Below are positions 52,886 to 62,647 of a DNA stretch of 64,000 nt, in pieces (position 1 is the stretch's first letter; the number at the start of each line of letters is the position of its first letter). Both the position numbers and the translations under genes were made by a program. The notes under the pieces were generated by a model. It saw only the letters and a program-made list of their open reading frames with translations. It was not told the DNA's origin and made no database searches. Source of the DNA: Mesorhizobium qingshengii (GTDB lineage: Bacteria > Pseudomonadota > Alphaproteobacteria > Rhizobiales > Rhizobiaceae); the NCBI RefSeq assembly GCF_027563465.1, contig NZ_JAPFQA010000005.1, forward strand, positions 124,001 through 188,000, written 5' to 3'.

Positions 52886-53482
52886 ATGGGGGAAAAGGCC
52901 TCTTTGACGGGGCGGAACGGAACCCTTGGCGACGCCTTGACGCGCGACGAAGGCGGCGATGCCGCTGACCTGCTCGAAATAGCCGGCGCCATCAAGTGGT
53001 TCGATGTGGCCAAGGGCTATGGTTTCATCCTCCCGGATGATGGTATTTCGGGCGACATCCTCCTCCATGTGACATGTCTTCGAAAGGACGGCTTCCAGAC
53101 GGCCCTGGAGGGCGCGCGCGTGGTCTGCCTCGTCAAGCATGGCGATCGCGGATTGCAGGCCTTTCGAGTGCTCTCCATGGATGTCACCACCGCGGTCCAT
53201 CCGGCCGAGATGCAAGAGCAGCGCACCCATGTTTCGGTGACGCCGGAGAGTGGCCTCGAACGCGCTTTGGTGAAATGGTTCAACCGCACCAAGGGATTTG
53301 GTTTTCTCACCCGTGGCGAGGGCACCGAGGATATCTTCGTCCACATGGAAACCTTGCGCCGTTACGGCATCACCGAGCTTCGGCCCGGGCAGGTCGTGCT
53401 TGTTCGTTTCGGGCGCGGCGACAAAGGCCTTATGGCCGCCGAAATTCACCCCGATATGGGGACCTTGCCGGTCTCGCACTAG
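52886..53482 (+). CDS. Double cold-shock domain protein
   Basis: 198 residues from ATG 52886 (AAAGGGGG upstream). Two cold-shock domains: first at about 34-100 ([15 protein letters not shown] then [13 protein letters not shown]), second at about 127-195 ([15 protein letters not shown] and [14 protein letters not shown]). The RNP1-like K-G-Y/F-G-F-I/L motif is present in both; RNP2 is V-H in the first (LLHVT) and V-F-V-H-like in the second. Rhizobial double-CSD proteins act as RNA or single-strand DNA chaperones. Confidence 0.92.
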   Translation: MGEKASLTGRNGTLGDALTRDEGGDAADLLEIAGAIKWFDVAKGYGFILPDDGISGDILLHVTCLRKDGFQTALEGARVVCLVKHGDRGLQAFRVLSMDVTTAVHPAEMQEQRTHVSVTPESGLERALVKWFNRTKGFGFLTRGEGTEDIFVHMETLRRYGITELRPGQVVLVRFGRGDKGLMAAEIHPDMGTLPVSH

Positions 53483-53506
53483 GGCGGTTCCGGGCGAGGA
53501 CTTCAT

Positions 53507-54070
53507 ATGAATCACAGGAACTGGCTGACGGCGGGCGTGATGTGCGCCGTAGTTGCCGTTATCGTCGCCGCAGGCGCCTTCTTCCATTCCGCGGAGTCCA
53601 GCGCGGCCGATGGCCGGGCGATGATCCTTCCTGTCGACCCGACGCCGCTGGTCGCGGTGACGAAAGGCGGCGAACGCTCCTTCTCGATCGAAGTCGCGGA
53701 TACCGAGGCCGAGCGCGAGGCCGGCCTGATGTTTCGCGAAGACATGGCGGGCGATCATGGCATGCTGTTCGTCTTCGAGGAGACACGCGACGTCAATTTC
53801 TGGATGAAGAATACGCCGATGCCGCTGGACCTGATATTCGTCGGCCAGGACGGCAGGATCCGCGCGATCAAGCCAGGCGAACCGCAATCCGAGGCGATCA
53901 TCTCACCCGGTGTGCCGGTCCGCTTCGTGCTCGAACTCAAGGCCGGCACAGCTGCCAGGGATGGGATCGCCGATGACGATCTCTTGCGTCATCCGGCAAT
54001 CGGCACAGCGTCATCTCCCGGCATGCCGCCGGCCGACAAGGGCGATTCGCCGAACGTCGATTCCGACTGA
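53507..54070 (+). CDS. DUF192 family membrane-anchored or exported protein
   Basis: 187 residues, 24 bp after the cold-shock gene. A signal or anchor helix (GVMCAVVAVIVAAGAFF) precedes the DUF192 domain: FSIEVADTEAEREAGLMFRE, HGMLFVFEETRDVNFWMKNT then PMPLDLIFVGQDG and EPQSEAIISPGVPVRFVLEL. Such domains are widespread with no known biochemical role. Cold-shock–DUF192 gene pairs recur in rhizobia, so it may be an operon. Confidence 0.9.
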   Translation: MNHRNWLTAGVMCAVVAVIVAAGAFFHSAESSAADGRAMILPVDPTPLVAVTKGGERSFSIEVADTEAEREAGLMFREDMAGDHGMLFVFEETRDVNFWMKNTPMPLDLIFVGQDGRIRAIKPGEPQSEAIISPGVPVRFVLELKAGTAARDGIADDDLLRHPAIGTASSPGMPPADKGDSPNVDSD

Positions 54071-54090
54071 GCGCGAAGGATCGCCTTTCG

Positions 54091-54858
54091 ATGCAGTTTT
54101 TTTCCCATGACGGTTTCGATCTTGCCTTCCTCGACCGCCAGCCGGCCTCGGGCGAGGGCGATCCTGTGCTCATGATCCACGGCTTCGCCTCCACCCATTA
54201 TGTCAACTGGGTATCGCCCGGCTGGTTCAAGACGCTGAACGATGCTGGTTACCGCGCCATCGCCTTCGACAATCGCGGCCACGGTTCGTCGTCCAAGAGT
54301 TATGACGAGGCTGACTACACGCCGCTCAAGATGGCCTCGGATGCCGCAGCCTTGCTGGACCATCTCGGCATCCAGCGCGCCCATGTCATGGGCTATTCGA
54401 TGGGAGCGCGCATAGCGGCGTTCCTGGCGCTGTCCGATCCGGACAAGGTGGCGACGCTCGTCTTTGGTGGCCTCGGCATCAGTATGATCGACGGTGTCGG
54501 CGATTGGGATCCGATCGCCGCGGCCCTGCTTGCCGATGATCCCGCCACGACCGGCCATCCGCGCGGCCGATCGTTTCGCGCCTTTGCCGACCAGACCCGC
54601 AGTGACCGCCGGGCGCTGGCCGCCTGCATAGTCGCCTCGCGGGAGCTGCTGAGCGAGGAAGAAGTTGCCCGTATCGCACAGCCGACGCTGATCGCTGTCG
54701 GCACAACGGACGACATTGGCGGCTCGCCCGGTGAACTGGCGGCCTTGATGCCGAACGCCAGGGCCTTTCCCATCGAGGGTCGCGACCATATGCTGGCCGT
54801 CGGGGACAAGACCTTCAAGCAGCGGGTGCTGGAGTTCTACGCCGAAAATCCGCTTTGA
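54091..54858 (+). CDS. Alpha/beta hydrolase
   Basis: 255 residues, 20 bp after the DUF192 gene. VLMIHGFASTHYVNW, FDNRGHGSSSKSYDE, the nucleophile VMGYSMGARIAAFLA (Ser near 104), the acid region AVGTTDDIGG and the catalytic His in EGRDHMLAVG. A typical cytoplasmic hydrolase; substrate unknown. It ends the plus-strand run starting at 52886. Confidence 0.92.
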   Translation: MQFFSHDGFDLAFLDRQPASGEGDPVLMIHGFASTHYVNWVSPGWFKTLNDAGYRAIAFDNRGHGSSSKSYDEADYTPLKMASDAAALLDHLGIQRAHVMGYSMGARIAAFLALSDPDKVATLVFGGLGISMIDGVGDWDPIAAALLADDPATTGHPRGRSFRAFADQTRSDRRALAACIVASRELLSEEEVARIAQPTLIAVGTTDDIGGSPGELAALMPNARAFPIEGRDHMLAVGDKTFKQRVLEFYAENPL

Positions 54859-54974
54859 GCCGGCTCGGCGGCGGTTGACCTTCTTGTGACGCATGGAAAT
54901 GCGCGACCCCAATCCAGCGCCGGCCCGGATCAAGCCGGTTTCGGCGCGACCTTCGACAGGCGGGTGGCTCGCGC

Positions 54975-55940
54975 TCAGTCCGAGGCTCTTGCTGCTTGAA
55001 CCGACTTCGCCATCACGCACAGCAGCTCGAACATCATCGTTGCGCCGGCGAGCGCCGTCATGCCGGCAAGATCGAATGGCGGCGCCACCTCCACGACGTC
55101 GGCGCCGACAATGTTCAATCCGTCGAGCAGGCGGACCATCTCCTGCGCCTCGCGTGTGGTGAAGCCGCCGAGCTCGGGCGTGCCGGTGCCGGGGGCCATC
55201 GATGGGTCGATGCAGTCGATGTCGAAGGTCACATAAAGGGGGGCGTTTCCGACGATGGTGCGCGCCTCTTCCATGACGCTGGCCGCGCCTCGCCTGACGA
55301 ACTCCTCCATGTAGATGATGCGGATGCCCTGGGCGACCGCCCAGTCATGTTCGCCTGGTTCGTAGATCGAGCCACGAATGCCGATCTGGACGATGCGCTT
55401 CGGATCGAGCAGGCCCTCTTCGATGGCGCGGCGGAAGGGTGTGCCATGCGTGTAGGGATTGTCGCCGAAATATCGGTCATTGGTGTCGGAATGCGCGTCG
55501 AAGTGGATCATGCCGACCGGCGCATTCCTCGCAATGGCGCGCAACACCGGCAACGTCGTCAGGTGATCGCCGCCAGCGGCCAGCGGAATGGCGCCCGCCG
55601 CGACGATCGCCGCGATGCCGTCCTCGATGCGCTTCAGCCCGTCGAGAAGGTTGATCGGATTGACCGACAGATCGCCGACATCGGCGACATTGGCGATGCT
55701 GAATGGCTCGGTTCCGGAGACGTGATGGGCACGCCGCATCAGGCTCGACTGGTTGCGGATCTCGCGCGGGCCGTGCCGCGCGCCGGCGCGGTTGGTCGTG
55801 CCGCCGTCCCATGGGATACCGACGAGCGCGATGTCGAGCCCCCTGGCGCTTGCCACGGCCGGCAGTCTCATGAAGGTCGAGAGCCCGGCGAAGCGAGGAA
55901 CGGCGGAAGCGTCGATCGGCTGGAAGAAATTGCTGCTCAT
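54975..55940 (-). CDS. Ureohydrolase (agmatinase/guanidino-acid hydrolase family)
   Basis: 321 residues. The binuclear Mn site motifs are LAAGGDHLTTLPVL (about 121), MIHFDAHSDTND (about 144) and FDIDCIDPSMAPGTGTPE (about 237). It resembles SpeB-type enzymes that split urea from a guanidino compound. It is the last gene of the second minus-strand operon, directly after a creatininase-family gene. This context and the absence of arginine decarboxylase genes nearby suggest a substrate such as creatine- or other guanidino-acid rather than agmatine, which is an inference. Confidence 0.9.
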   Translation of the reverse strand: MSSNFFQPIDASAVPRFAGLSTFMRLPAVASARGLDIALVGIPWDGGTTNRAGARHGPREIRNQSSLMRRAHHVSGTEPFSIANVADVGDLSVNPINLLDGLKRIEDGIAAIVAAGAIPLAAGGDHLTTLPVLRAIARNAPVGMIHFDAHSDTNDRYFGDNPYTHGTPFRRAIEEGLLDPKRIVQIGIRGSIYEPGEHDWAVAQGIRIIYMEEFVRRGAASVMEEARTIVGNAPLYVTFDIDCIDPSMAPGTGTPELGGFTTREAQEMVRLLDGLNIVGADVVEVAPPFDLAGMTALAGATMMFELLCVMAKSVQAARASD

Positions 55941-55952
55941 GGTATCGACACC

Positions 55953-56729
55953 TCAGGAGAATTCACGTTTGACAATATCCGCAATGCGGGTCTCGCAGTC
56001 GCCGAGCAACCATCGGCCTTTTTCCGCCGATGAGCCCTCGGTCAGCGATAGCACGCCGGACGGCGGTACTTCCTCGGTAGGCCTCGGATAGCGGTCATAG
56101 GGCTTGAACTGTGCGGGACCGTCATGCAGCGCCTTGCCCAGGTCGACGAGTTCCGGACGCAGCGCCAGCATCATCGAGGTCTCGATCACGCTAGCGTGCT
56201 CGAGCTCGATGCCGGGGTAACCGTGGGGGAACACTTTCGCCAGCGTTTCGGCGCGCACCATGTCCCAATGGTCGATGCGCAGGATCGTCAGATCCGTCGC
56301 ACGCTCGCGGCCGATGGCGTCGAGCGCGAGTTCGATGCCCTCGATCGACGGGCCGATATTCTCATAGTGGCCATTGAGCACGACGATGCGCCGGACCTTC
56401 TGGCGATAGAGGTCGCAGATCACATCCTTGACCAGCAGCGAGAACGTATGCGCCGTGATATTGATCGTACCGGGAAAAGCCGGACCGCCGCCTGTCCTCG
56501 GCTGTGAGCGATTGCCGTAGGCGATGGTCGGCGCCACCAGACCGCCGACCTGCCTCGCCACCTTCTCGGCAATGGCGGTCGGGATGACGACGTCGACATT
56601 CATCGCCATGTGGTGGCCGTGCTGTTCGGTCGCGCCGAGCGGCAGGAAGACAGGAGCGCCGGCGGCGATCCGTTTCTCGGCTTCGGGCCACGGCAGTTCA
56701 GCGAGGAGAATGCGGTCTTTCATGAACAT
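55953..56729 (-). CDS. Creatininase family amidohydrolase
   Basis: 258 residues with high similarity to Pseudomonas creatininase: FLPLGATEQHGHHMAMNVDV with the metal-binding E-x-H-x-x-H near 33-38, AYGNRSQPRTGGGPAFPGT, VVLNGHYENIGPSIEGIEL and IELEHASVIETSMMLALRPE with the conserved Glu. True creatininases open creatinine to creatine. Other members act on N-methylhydantoin-like or F420/riboflavin-type amides, so the substrate is probable rather than proven. It overlaps nothing but sits 12 bp from the ureohydrolase. Confidence 0.88.
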   Translation of the reverse strand: MFMKDRILLAELPWPEAEKRIAAGAPVFLPLGATEQHGHHMAMNVDVVIPTAIAEKVARQVGGLVAPTIAYGNRSQPRTGGGPAFPGTINITAHTFSLLVKDVICDLYRQKVRRIVVLNGHYENIGPSIEGIELALDAIGRERATDLTILRIDHWDMVRAETLAKVFPHGYPGIELEHASVIETSMMLALRPELVDLGKALHDGPAQFKPYDRYPRPTEEVPPSGVLSLTEGSSAEKGRWLLGDCETRIADIVKREFS

Positions 56730-56735
56730 CTCATT

Positions 56736-57443
56736 TCAAAGCATCGCCGCGCCACCATTGGCGCCCAGGCATTGTCCGGTGAAGAAGGTGGCGCCGGGGC
56801 CAGCCAGGAAGACCACCGCGGAGGCGATTTCGTCCGGTCGGCCGATCCGCCCCAGCGGGTGTGTCGTTTCCAGCGCGCGCTGGCTCTCGCTCAGCGCCTC
56901 GAAGCCGAGAAGCGGCGTGTCGGTTGGCCCCGGCGCCACGGCATTGACCAGGATGCGAGGGGCAAGCTCGCGCGCCCAGGAGCGGGTCAGGCCGAGCAAT
57001 GCTGCCTTCGTGGCGCAATAGACAGAGGCGCTCGCCCGGCCGAGATAGGCGAGTTCGGAGGCGATGTTGATGATGCGGCTGCCATCGGGAAGATATGGCA
57101 GGACTTCCCGCGCCACGATGATGGCGCCGCGCACATTGACGGCGAACATGCGGTCGACGTGGTCGACCGAAATCGCGCCAAGCGGCGCTTCCTGGAGAAT
57201 GCCGGCATTGTTGACGAGGATGTCATAGCCGCCGATCCGCTCCGCGCCCTGCCTGACCGCGGCAATGATGTCGGCCTCGATGGAGAGGTCGCAGGCAAGG
57301 ATCGGGATATCGCCGCCGGATGCCTTGAGATCGAAGCCGAGAACGCTGGCCCCCGCGTCTCGCAAAGCGAGCGCGGTGGCGCGGCCGATGCCGCTGGCCG
57401 CGCCGGTGACCAGCGCGCGTTTTCCCTGGAGCGGGGTTACCAA
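56736..57443 (-). CDS. SDR family oxidoreductase (1)
   Basis: 235 residues from TTG 57443, which has GGGAGAAG upstream and overlaps the neighbouring SDR gene by 7 bp. Rossmann motif VTGAASGIGRA (T-G-x3-G-x-G), NNAG, catalytic YCATK. It has an unusual weak start codon, consistent with coupling to the upstream stop. An NAD(P)-dependent alcohol/amine dehydrogenase. Confidence 0.85.
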   Translation of the reverse strand: MVTPLQGKRALVTGAASGIGRATALALRDAGASVLGFDLKASGGDIPILACDLSIEADIIAAVRQGAERIGGYDILVNNAGILQEAPLGAISVDHVDRMFAVNVRGAIIVAREVLPYLPDGSRIINIASELAYLGRASASVYCATKAALLGLTRSWARELAPRILVNAVAPGPTDTPLLGFEALSESQRALETTHPLGRIGRPDEIASAVVFLAGPGATFFTGQCLGANGGAAML

Positions 57444-58188
57444 GGCACTTCTCCCCTGTCTACGCCGAGCGACTGCCCGGTGATGTCGGCCGCCAGGTCC
57501 GACGCCAGGAACAGATAGGTCCCGGCCATGTCGGCCGGCTCCATCAGGCCCGGCAGGGCCTGCGCGCCGACGATGCTCTCGAGCAGCGTCGCCTCGCTGA
57601 CGGCGCCTTGCTCGGCCATGCGGCCAAGCGAGCGCATCGACGCCTGCGTGCGGACCCATCCGGGACAGACCGCGTTGACGCGGATGCCCTTGGATCCAAG
57701 TTCCTTGGCCCAGGTTTTGGTCAGGCCGATGATGGCGTGCTTGGAGGCGACATAGGCGCCGAACCGTGCTTCGGCGACGCGGCCCCAGATCGATGCGGTG
57801 TTTATGATCGACGCACCGGCCCGCATGCGCGGCAGCGCGCGCGCGGTGACCAGCGCCGTGCCGATGATGTTGATCTCGATGATGCGCCGGAAGGCGGCTT
57901 CCGTCTCATCGCTGCTGTCGGTGATCGGCGTCATCAGTTCGAGGCCGGCATTGTTGATGAGCACGTCGATGCGAGCGATCGGTTCGAGTGCCGCCGCGAT
58001 AGCCGCACGATCGGCAATATCGGCCTCCGCGCTGCTGGCGCCCAGTTCACGCGCCCGTTCGTGCACGGCAGGGTCGTTCGCGATGAGGTGCAGGCTGGCG
58101 CCAGCCTGCGCGAAGCCCTTGGCGATGCCGAGCCCGATGCCGCGGCTGGCCCCGGTGATCACCACCGTCTTCCCGGAGAAGGAGAGGC

Positions 58189-58192
<4 letters not shown>
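57437..58192 (-). CDS. SDR family oxidoreductase (2)
   Basis: 251 residues. VITGASRGIGLGIA, NNAGLELMTP, NTASIWGRV and the catalytic YVASK. It overlaps the ABC ATPase gene by 4 bp and the other SDR gene by 7 bp. The pair may oxidise a hydroxy or amino intermediate of the same pathway. Substrates unknown. Confidence 0.9.
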
Positions 58193-58959
<767 letters not shown>

Positions 58960-58970
58960 TGTCATGCCCC

Positions 58971-59789
58971 TCACAGATACCGGAACAGCCGGCGGTGAAG
59001 CAGGCGCAGAAGCTGGTCGGTGACCAGGCCGATCAAGCCAATGACGACGACGCCGGCCATGACCTCGGGCGTCTTGACGAAGCGACGAGCCGTCCAGATC
59101 ACGTAGCCGATGCCGGAATCGGCGGCGACGATCTCGGCGATGATCAGGTAGGTCCAGCACCAGCCGAGCGTGATGCGGAGGTTGTCGAGCAGCGTCGGCC
59201 CCATCCAGCGCAAGGCGACGTCGATCATCACCTGCCTCGAATTGGCGCCGACGGTGCGGGCAACCTCGACGAATTCCTGCGGCACGCGCCGCATATCGTC
59301 GGCAACGAGCAGCACGAGCTGGAAGAATGTACCTAGCCAGAGCAGGAAGATCTTGGTCTCCTCTCCAACGCCGAACCAGATGATGGACAGCGGCACGAGT
59401 GCGGGGACCGGCAGGTAGCGGATGAAATCGATCATCGGCTCCAGGGCGGCGCCAACGATCCGGTAGCTGCTCATCATGATGCCGATCGGGATCGCCATCA
59501 CGGCGGCGAGCAGGAAGGCGATCCAGACACGAGCGGTCGAAACCGCGACGTGCCAGAGCAGGTTCTGCTCGGTCAGCATCGTCCACAGGGCGATGACGAC
59601 CCGGCTCGGCGACGGCAGGAACTGCGGCGCGATGATGCCCGCGCGCGCCGCCAACTCCCAGAGGGCAACGACAATCACGGCAGCCGCGACACTGACGGCG
59701 AACTCCACCATCGGCGACGCGCGGCCGCGGAAGACAAACAGGCTGCTGAACAAATCACTGTCCCCGGATGGCTGAACAACTACCGTCAC
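58971..59789 (-). CDS. NitT/TauT-type ABC transporter permease
   Basis: 272 residues from GTG 59789 (a downstream ATG at 59711 would give MVEFAVSVAAAV). Several membrane helices and the EAA loop EVARTVGANSRQVMIDVALR then LDNLRITLGWCWTYLI. The N-terminal 26 residues are hydrophilic. It forms the membrane channel for the adjacent ATPase and binding protein. Confidence 0.9.
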   Translation of the reverse strand: MTVVVQPSGDSDLFSSLFVFRGRASPMVEFAVSVAAAVIVVALWELAARAGIIAPQFLPSPSRVVIALWTMLTEQNLLWHVAVSTARVWIAFLLAAVMAIPIGIMMSSYRIVGAALEPMIDFIRYLPVPALVPLSIIWFGVGEETKIFLLWLGTFFQLVLLVADDMRRVPQEFVEVARTVGANSRQVMIDVALRWMGPTLLDNLRITLGWCWTYLIIAEIVAADSGIGYVIWTARRFVKTPEVMAGVVVIGLIGLVTDQLLRLLHRRLFRYL

Positions 59790-59853
59790 CGACGGCGAGC
59801 CGGAATGACCGCCGGCAGCCGCCAGGAGGCTGCTGGTTCGGTCGGCGTGGCCG

Positions 59854-60846
59854 CTACTTTGCCGGGATCTTGCTGATCGCCGAATTGTCGATCTGGTCGG
59901 CCGCGACGAGCTTGTTGTCGGCGGCGCCATTCTCCAGATTGAGATCCATGACCGTGTCGAAGATCCCGTGCAGCGTGCCTTTTCCTCCCGGCTTGCCCAT
60001 GTAGGCAAGAGATTCGGCGAGTGTCGTGTAGGACAGGCTGGAGTTGACGATGTCGGTCACTTCGGCAGGTGTCAGGCCGAAATGCTTGGAGGCCATGTCG
60101 GCGAATTTGTCCGGCTCGGCCTTGATGAAATCGACAGCATCATAGATGCAGCCGAGAAACCTGGTGTACTTGTCCGGGTTCGCCTTGAAGTCGTCGTTGC
60201 GGGCGATGATCGCGTCGATGATGATGCCGCGATGATCCTTCGAGGAGATCAGCATGCGGGCACCCGGACGGGTCGAGGCCTTGAGCGCCTGCGACATGAA
60301 CGGTTCGTAGGTCGCGATCGCGGCAATGGACTCGTCGACGAACACCGCGCCCGTATCGGCCGTCGCGATGTCCTTGATCTGGAGATCCTTCAGCGAAAGG
60401 CCAGCCTGCTTGAGCTCCATCTGCAGCAGCAGGCGTGATGGAATGTTCGGCTCGGCCGCGACGACCTTGCCCTTGAGATCGGCCACCGACTTGATCTTGT
60501 CATCGGTGATGACGCCGTCGCCGCCAACGGATTCATCGATCGTGCCGATGATGATGCCAGGCGTCGAGGCGTCGCGCGGCCGGCCCTGATACTCGCCGAC
60601 CGAGCGCATCTGCATCTCTATGTCGCCGCGCGCCATCGCTGCCATGACGTTGGTCAGGTCGTCCTCGAACTTGATGCTGACGTCCAGGCCCTTGGCGGCG
60701 AAGCAGCCAAGATCGCTGGCGATATGGACAGGCGCAAATCCCAGCCATGTCGGCGCGAGGATGCGGATCTGGTCGGCGCTGAGCGCCAACTGTGAACTGG
60801 CGAGCAAAAGAGCTGCGGACAACGCGGTGCCGAGTAACGGTTTCAT
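59854..60846 (-). CDS. NitT/TauT-type ABC transporter substrate-binding protein
   Basis: 330 residues. Signal peptide LLGTALSAALLLASSQLALS; then ILAPTWLGFAPVHIASDLGC, ADLKGKVVAAEPNIPSRLLL, FVDESIAAIATYEPFMSQAL. The NMT1/THI5-like fold used for taurine, nitrate and pyrimidine uptake. Periplasmic, first gene of the second operon, divergent from the LysR gene. Confidence 0.93.
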   Translation of the reverse strand: MKPLLGTALSAALLLASSQLALSADQIRILAPTWLGFAPVHIASDLGCFAAKGLDVSIKFEDDLTNVMAAMARGDIEMQMRSVGEYQGRPRDASTPGIIIGTIDESVGGDGVITDDKIKSVADLKGKVVAAEPNIPSRLLLQMELKQAGLSLKDLQIKDIATADTGAVFVDESIAAIATYEPFMSQALKASTRPGARMLISSKDHRGIIIDAIIARNDDFKANPDKYTRFLGCIYDAVDFIKAEPDKFADMASKHFGLTPAEVTDIVNSSLSYTTLAESLAYMGKPGGKGTLHGIFDTVMDLNLENGAADNKLVAADQIDNSAISKIPAK

Positions 60847-60921
60847 GATTGTTCCCCAATTTTGTTCCGCGCAGGCTCGCGATTTCTGACATTGATGTAA
60901 ATGAGTTTATTTAGAACGATA

Positions 60922-60939
60922 CATCGAATAATATCGATG
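60922..60939. promoter_or_regulatory. Dyad in the LysR / creatininase-operon divergent promoter
   Basis: CATCGA, 6-bp spacer, TCGATG (perfect), nested in a wider imperfect dyad CGATAC ... GTATCG. It lies 30 bp before the LysR start and 76 bp before the binding-protein start, in the 122-bp gap. A likely regulator site. Confidence 0.6.
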
Positions 60940-60968
60940 CATCGCTGTATCGACGATGGAGGAGTGGC

Positions 60969-61874
60969 ATGCGCCGGCTGGACAATATCGATATCCGCCT
61001 GCTTCGCGTTTTCGTGGCACTGGCCGATTCAGGCGGTTTCGCCGCCGCGCAAATCACGCTCAACCTGTCGCAGCCGACGCTCAGTACGCATCTGGCGGAG
61101 TTGGAGAAACGCATCGGTACCCAGCTCTGCCATCGTGGGCGCAAACAATTCCGCCTGACCGAGGTCGGACAGGCGACCTATGATGCGGCGCAGAAGCTGT
61201 TCCGCGACCTTGACGATTTCGGACACCGCATCAACGCGGCCAGCGGCAGTCTGTCGGGTCGCTTGCGGGTCGGTACGTCGGATGGGGTCTTCACGAGCGG
61301 TGAACTGGGTATCCAGCACGCCCTCAGCCGCTTCATGGGGCCAGAATCCGATGTCTTCATTGACCTTTCGGTGGGCACGCCGTCCGAACTTGAGCAACAG
61401 GTCGCCGATGGTGGCCGCGACGTCGTCATCGGGCCGCTGTCGCAGAAGGCGCCCGGCGTCGTCTATCGGGATTACTGCGGCGAACCGCATCTTCTCTATT
61501 GCGGGCGCCAGCACCCGCTTTTTGCGGTCCCCGATTCAAGGATCGACCAGAGCGCCATCGACGCCGCGCGGTTCTCGGTGCGCAGCTATCGACATTTCGA
61601 CGATCTCTACCTTGTCGGCCATCCGCGTGCGAGCGCGTCGGTCGTTCACATGGAGGCGCAGTTGATGCTGATCCTGTCGGGCAACTTTATCGGCTTTCTG
61701 CCGTGCCACTTCGCCGACCCCTGGGTCGTGGCTGGAGACATGCGGGCAATCAAGCCAAGGGCCTATGCCTTCAGTTCCATACACCGCGTCGCCTATCGCA
61801 AGACCGACGCCCAGCGCTCGCTTGTTCAGGCGTTTCTCGGAGCACTGTTCAATGCAGCGCCTGTGGCAGGGTAG
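60969..61874 (+). CDS. LysR-type regulator of the creatininase/ureohydrolase operon
   Basis: 301 residues (GGAGG 6 bp upstream). N-terminal HTH: NIDIRLLRVFVALADSGGFA, AAQITLNLSQPTLSTHLAEL and EKRIGTQLCHRGRKQFRLTE; C-terminal effector domain (SGRLRVGTSDGVF, GGRDVVIGPLSQK). It is transcribed divergently from the transport operon across a dyad. The effector is probably the operon's substrate or an intermediate. Confidence 0.92.
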   Translation: MRRLDNIDIRLLRVFVALADSGGFAAAQITLNLSQPTLSTHLAELEKRIGTQLCHRGRKQFRLTEVGQATYDAAQKLFRDLDDFGHRINAASGSLSGRLRVGTSDGVFTSGELGIQHALSRFMGPESDVFIDLSVGTPSELEQQVADGGRDVVIGPLSQKAPGVVYRDYCGEPHLLYCGRQHPLFAVPDSRIDQSAIDAARFSVRSYRHFDDLYLVGHPRASASVVHMEAQLMLILSGNFIGFLPCHFADPWVVAGDMRAIKPRAYAFSSIHRVAYRKTDAQRSLVQAFLGALFNAAPVAG

Positions 61875-61915
61875 GGTTGGACGCAAGCGCGCCGGGCTGC
61901 CGATCTCGGCCGAAA

Positions 61916-62521
61916 TCACGAGAGGTTCTGCAGGGCCTCCAGCGACCGCGCCATGTTCAATCTGGCCTGCGGCTCGAAACGCTGGCGAAATTCCTCGCTG
62001 TGGAATATCTGGGGTCGGGCAAGGAAGTTCTTCAGCACCGCGCCGCGGCCGGCGCGCCACATTGGCTCTTCCACCCAATCGTATTCCCGGCGGATCGCGC
62101 GCTCATAAGCGTCGAAGGCAGCCGGCGCGGCGCCCAGGATCGACAGGTCCATGTCGAGGAAAAGACTGGCGTCCCGTGTCGCCGTCGCGTCGTCGAAACG
62201 TGGCGGCTGGTGCGTGGCGGTAGCGACGATCATCGCCTTGATGCGGTCGAGGCGTGCAGGACCGGCGCGGCCGGCCAGCTTCTTCTCGGCAAGCGCAGCA
62301 CTTTGCGCCTCGTTGTCCTTCGCCTTGCTGTCATAGACGGCATCGTGGAACCAGATCGCCGCTTCGACGGCTTCGCAATCGCCGAGCAAACCTCGATACT
62401 CGCCGGCCAGCGCCAGCATCGCCTCGATATGGGCAAGGTTGTGGTAGTGGCGGCCCTCGGCGCTGTAGAGCGCTGAAAGCGCGCTTTTCAGCGCGTTGTC
62501 GATCAAGGGTTCGTTTTCCAT
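61916..62521 (-). CDS. HD-domain metal-dependent hydrolase-like protein
   Basis: 201 residues. HD-type pattern RHYHNLAHIEAMLALAGEY, AIWFHDAVYDSKAKDNEAQS with the paired His-Asp (about 58), IVATATHQPP and FLDMDLSILG with the distal Asp. Matches the 'predicted metal-dependent HD superfamily phosphohydrolase' group often mis-named after an NMDA receptor subunit. Function unknown; convergent with the LysR gene. Confidence 0.88.
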   Translation of the reverse strand: MENEPLIDNALKSALSALYSAEGRHYHNLAHIEAMLALAGEYRGLLGDCEAVEAAIWFHDAVYDSKAKDNEAQSAALAEKKLAGRAGPARLDRIKAMIVATATHQPPRFDDATATRDASLFLDMDLSILGAAPAAFDAYERAIRREYDWVEEPMWRAGRGAVLKNFLARPQIFHSEEFRQRFEPQARLNMARSLEALQNLS

Positions 62522-62647
62522 GGCGGCTTGAATTCCCGCGAACCAAATCCATTTGACAATGCACTAAGGAAAATTGAGTTCAATCGTGCTACGTTCTGGC
62601 TTATATGTGCGGCCGGATACTAGGCAAGCCGGCAGGACGAGACGTCG

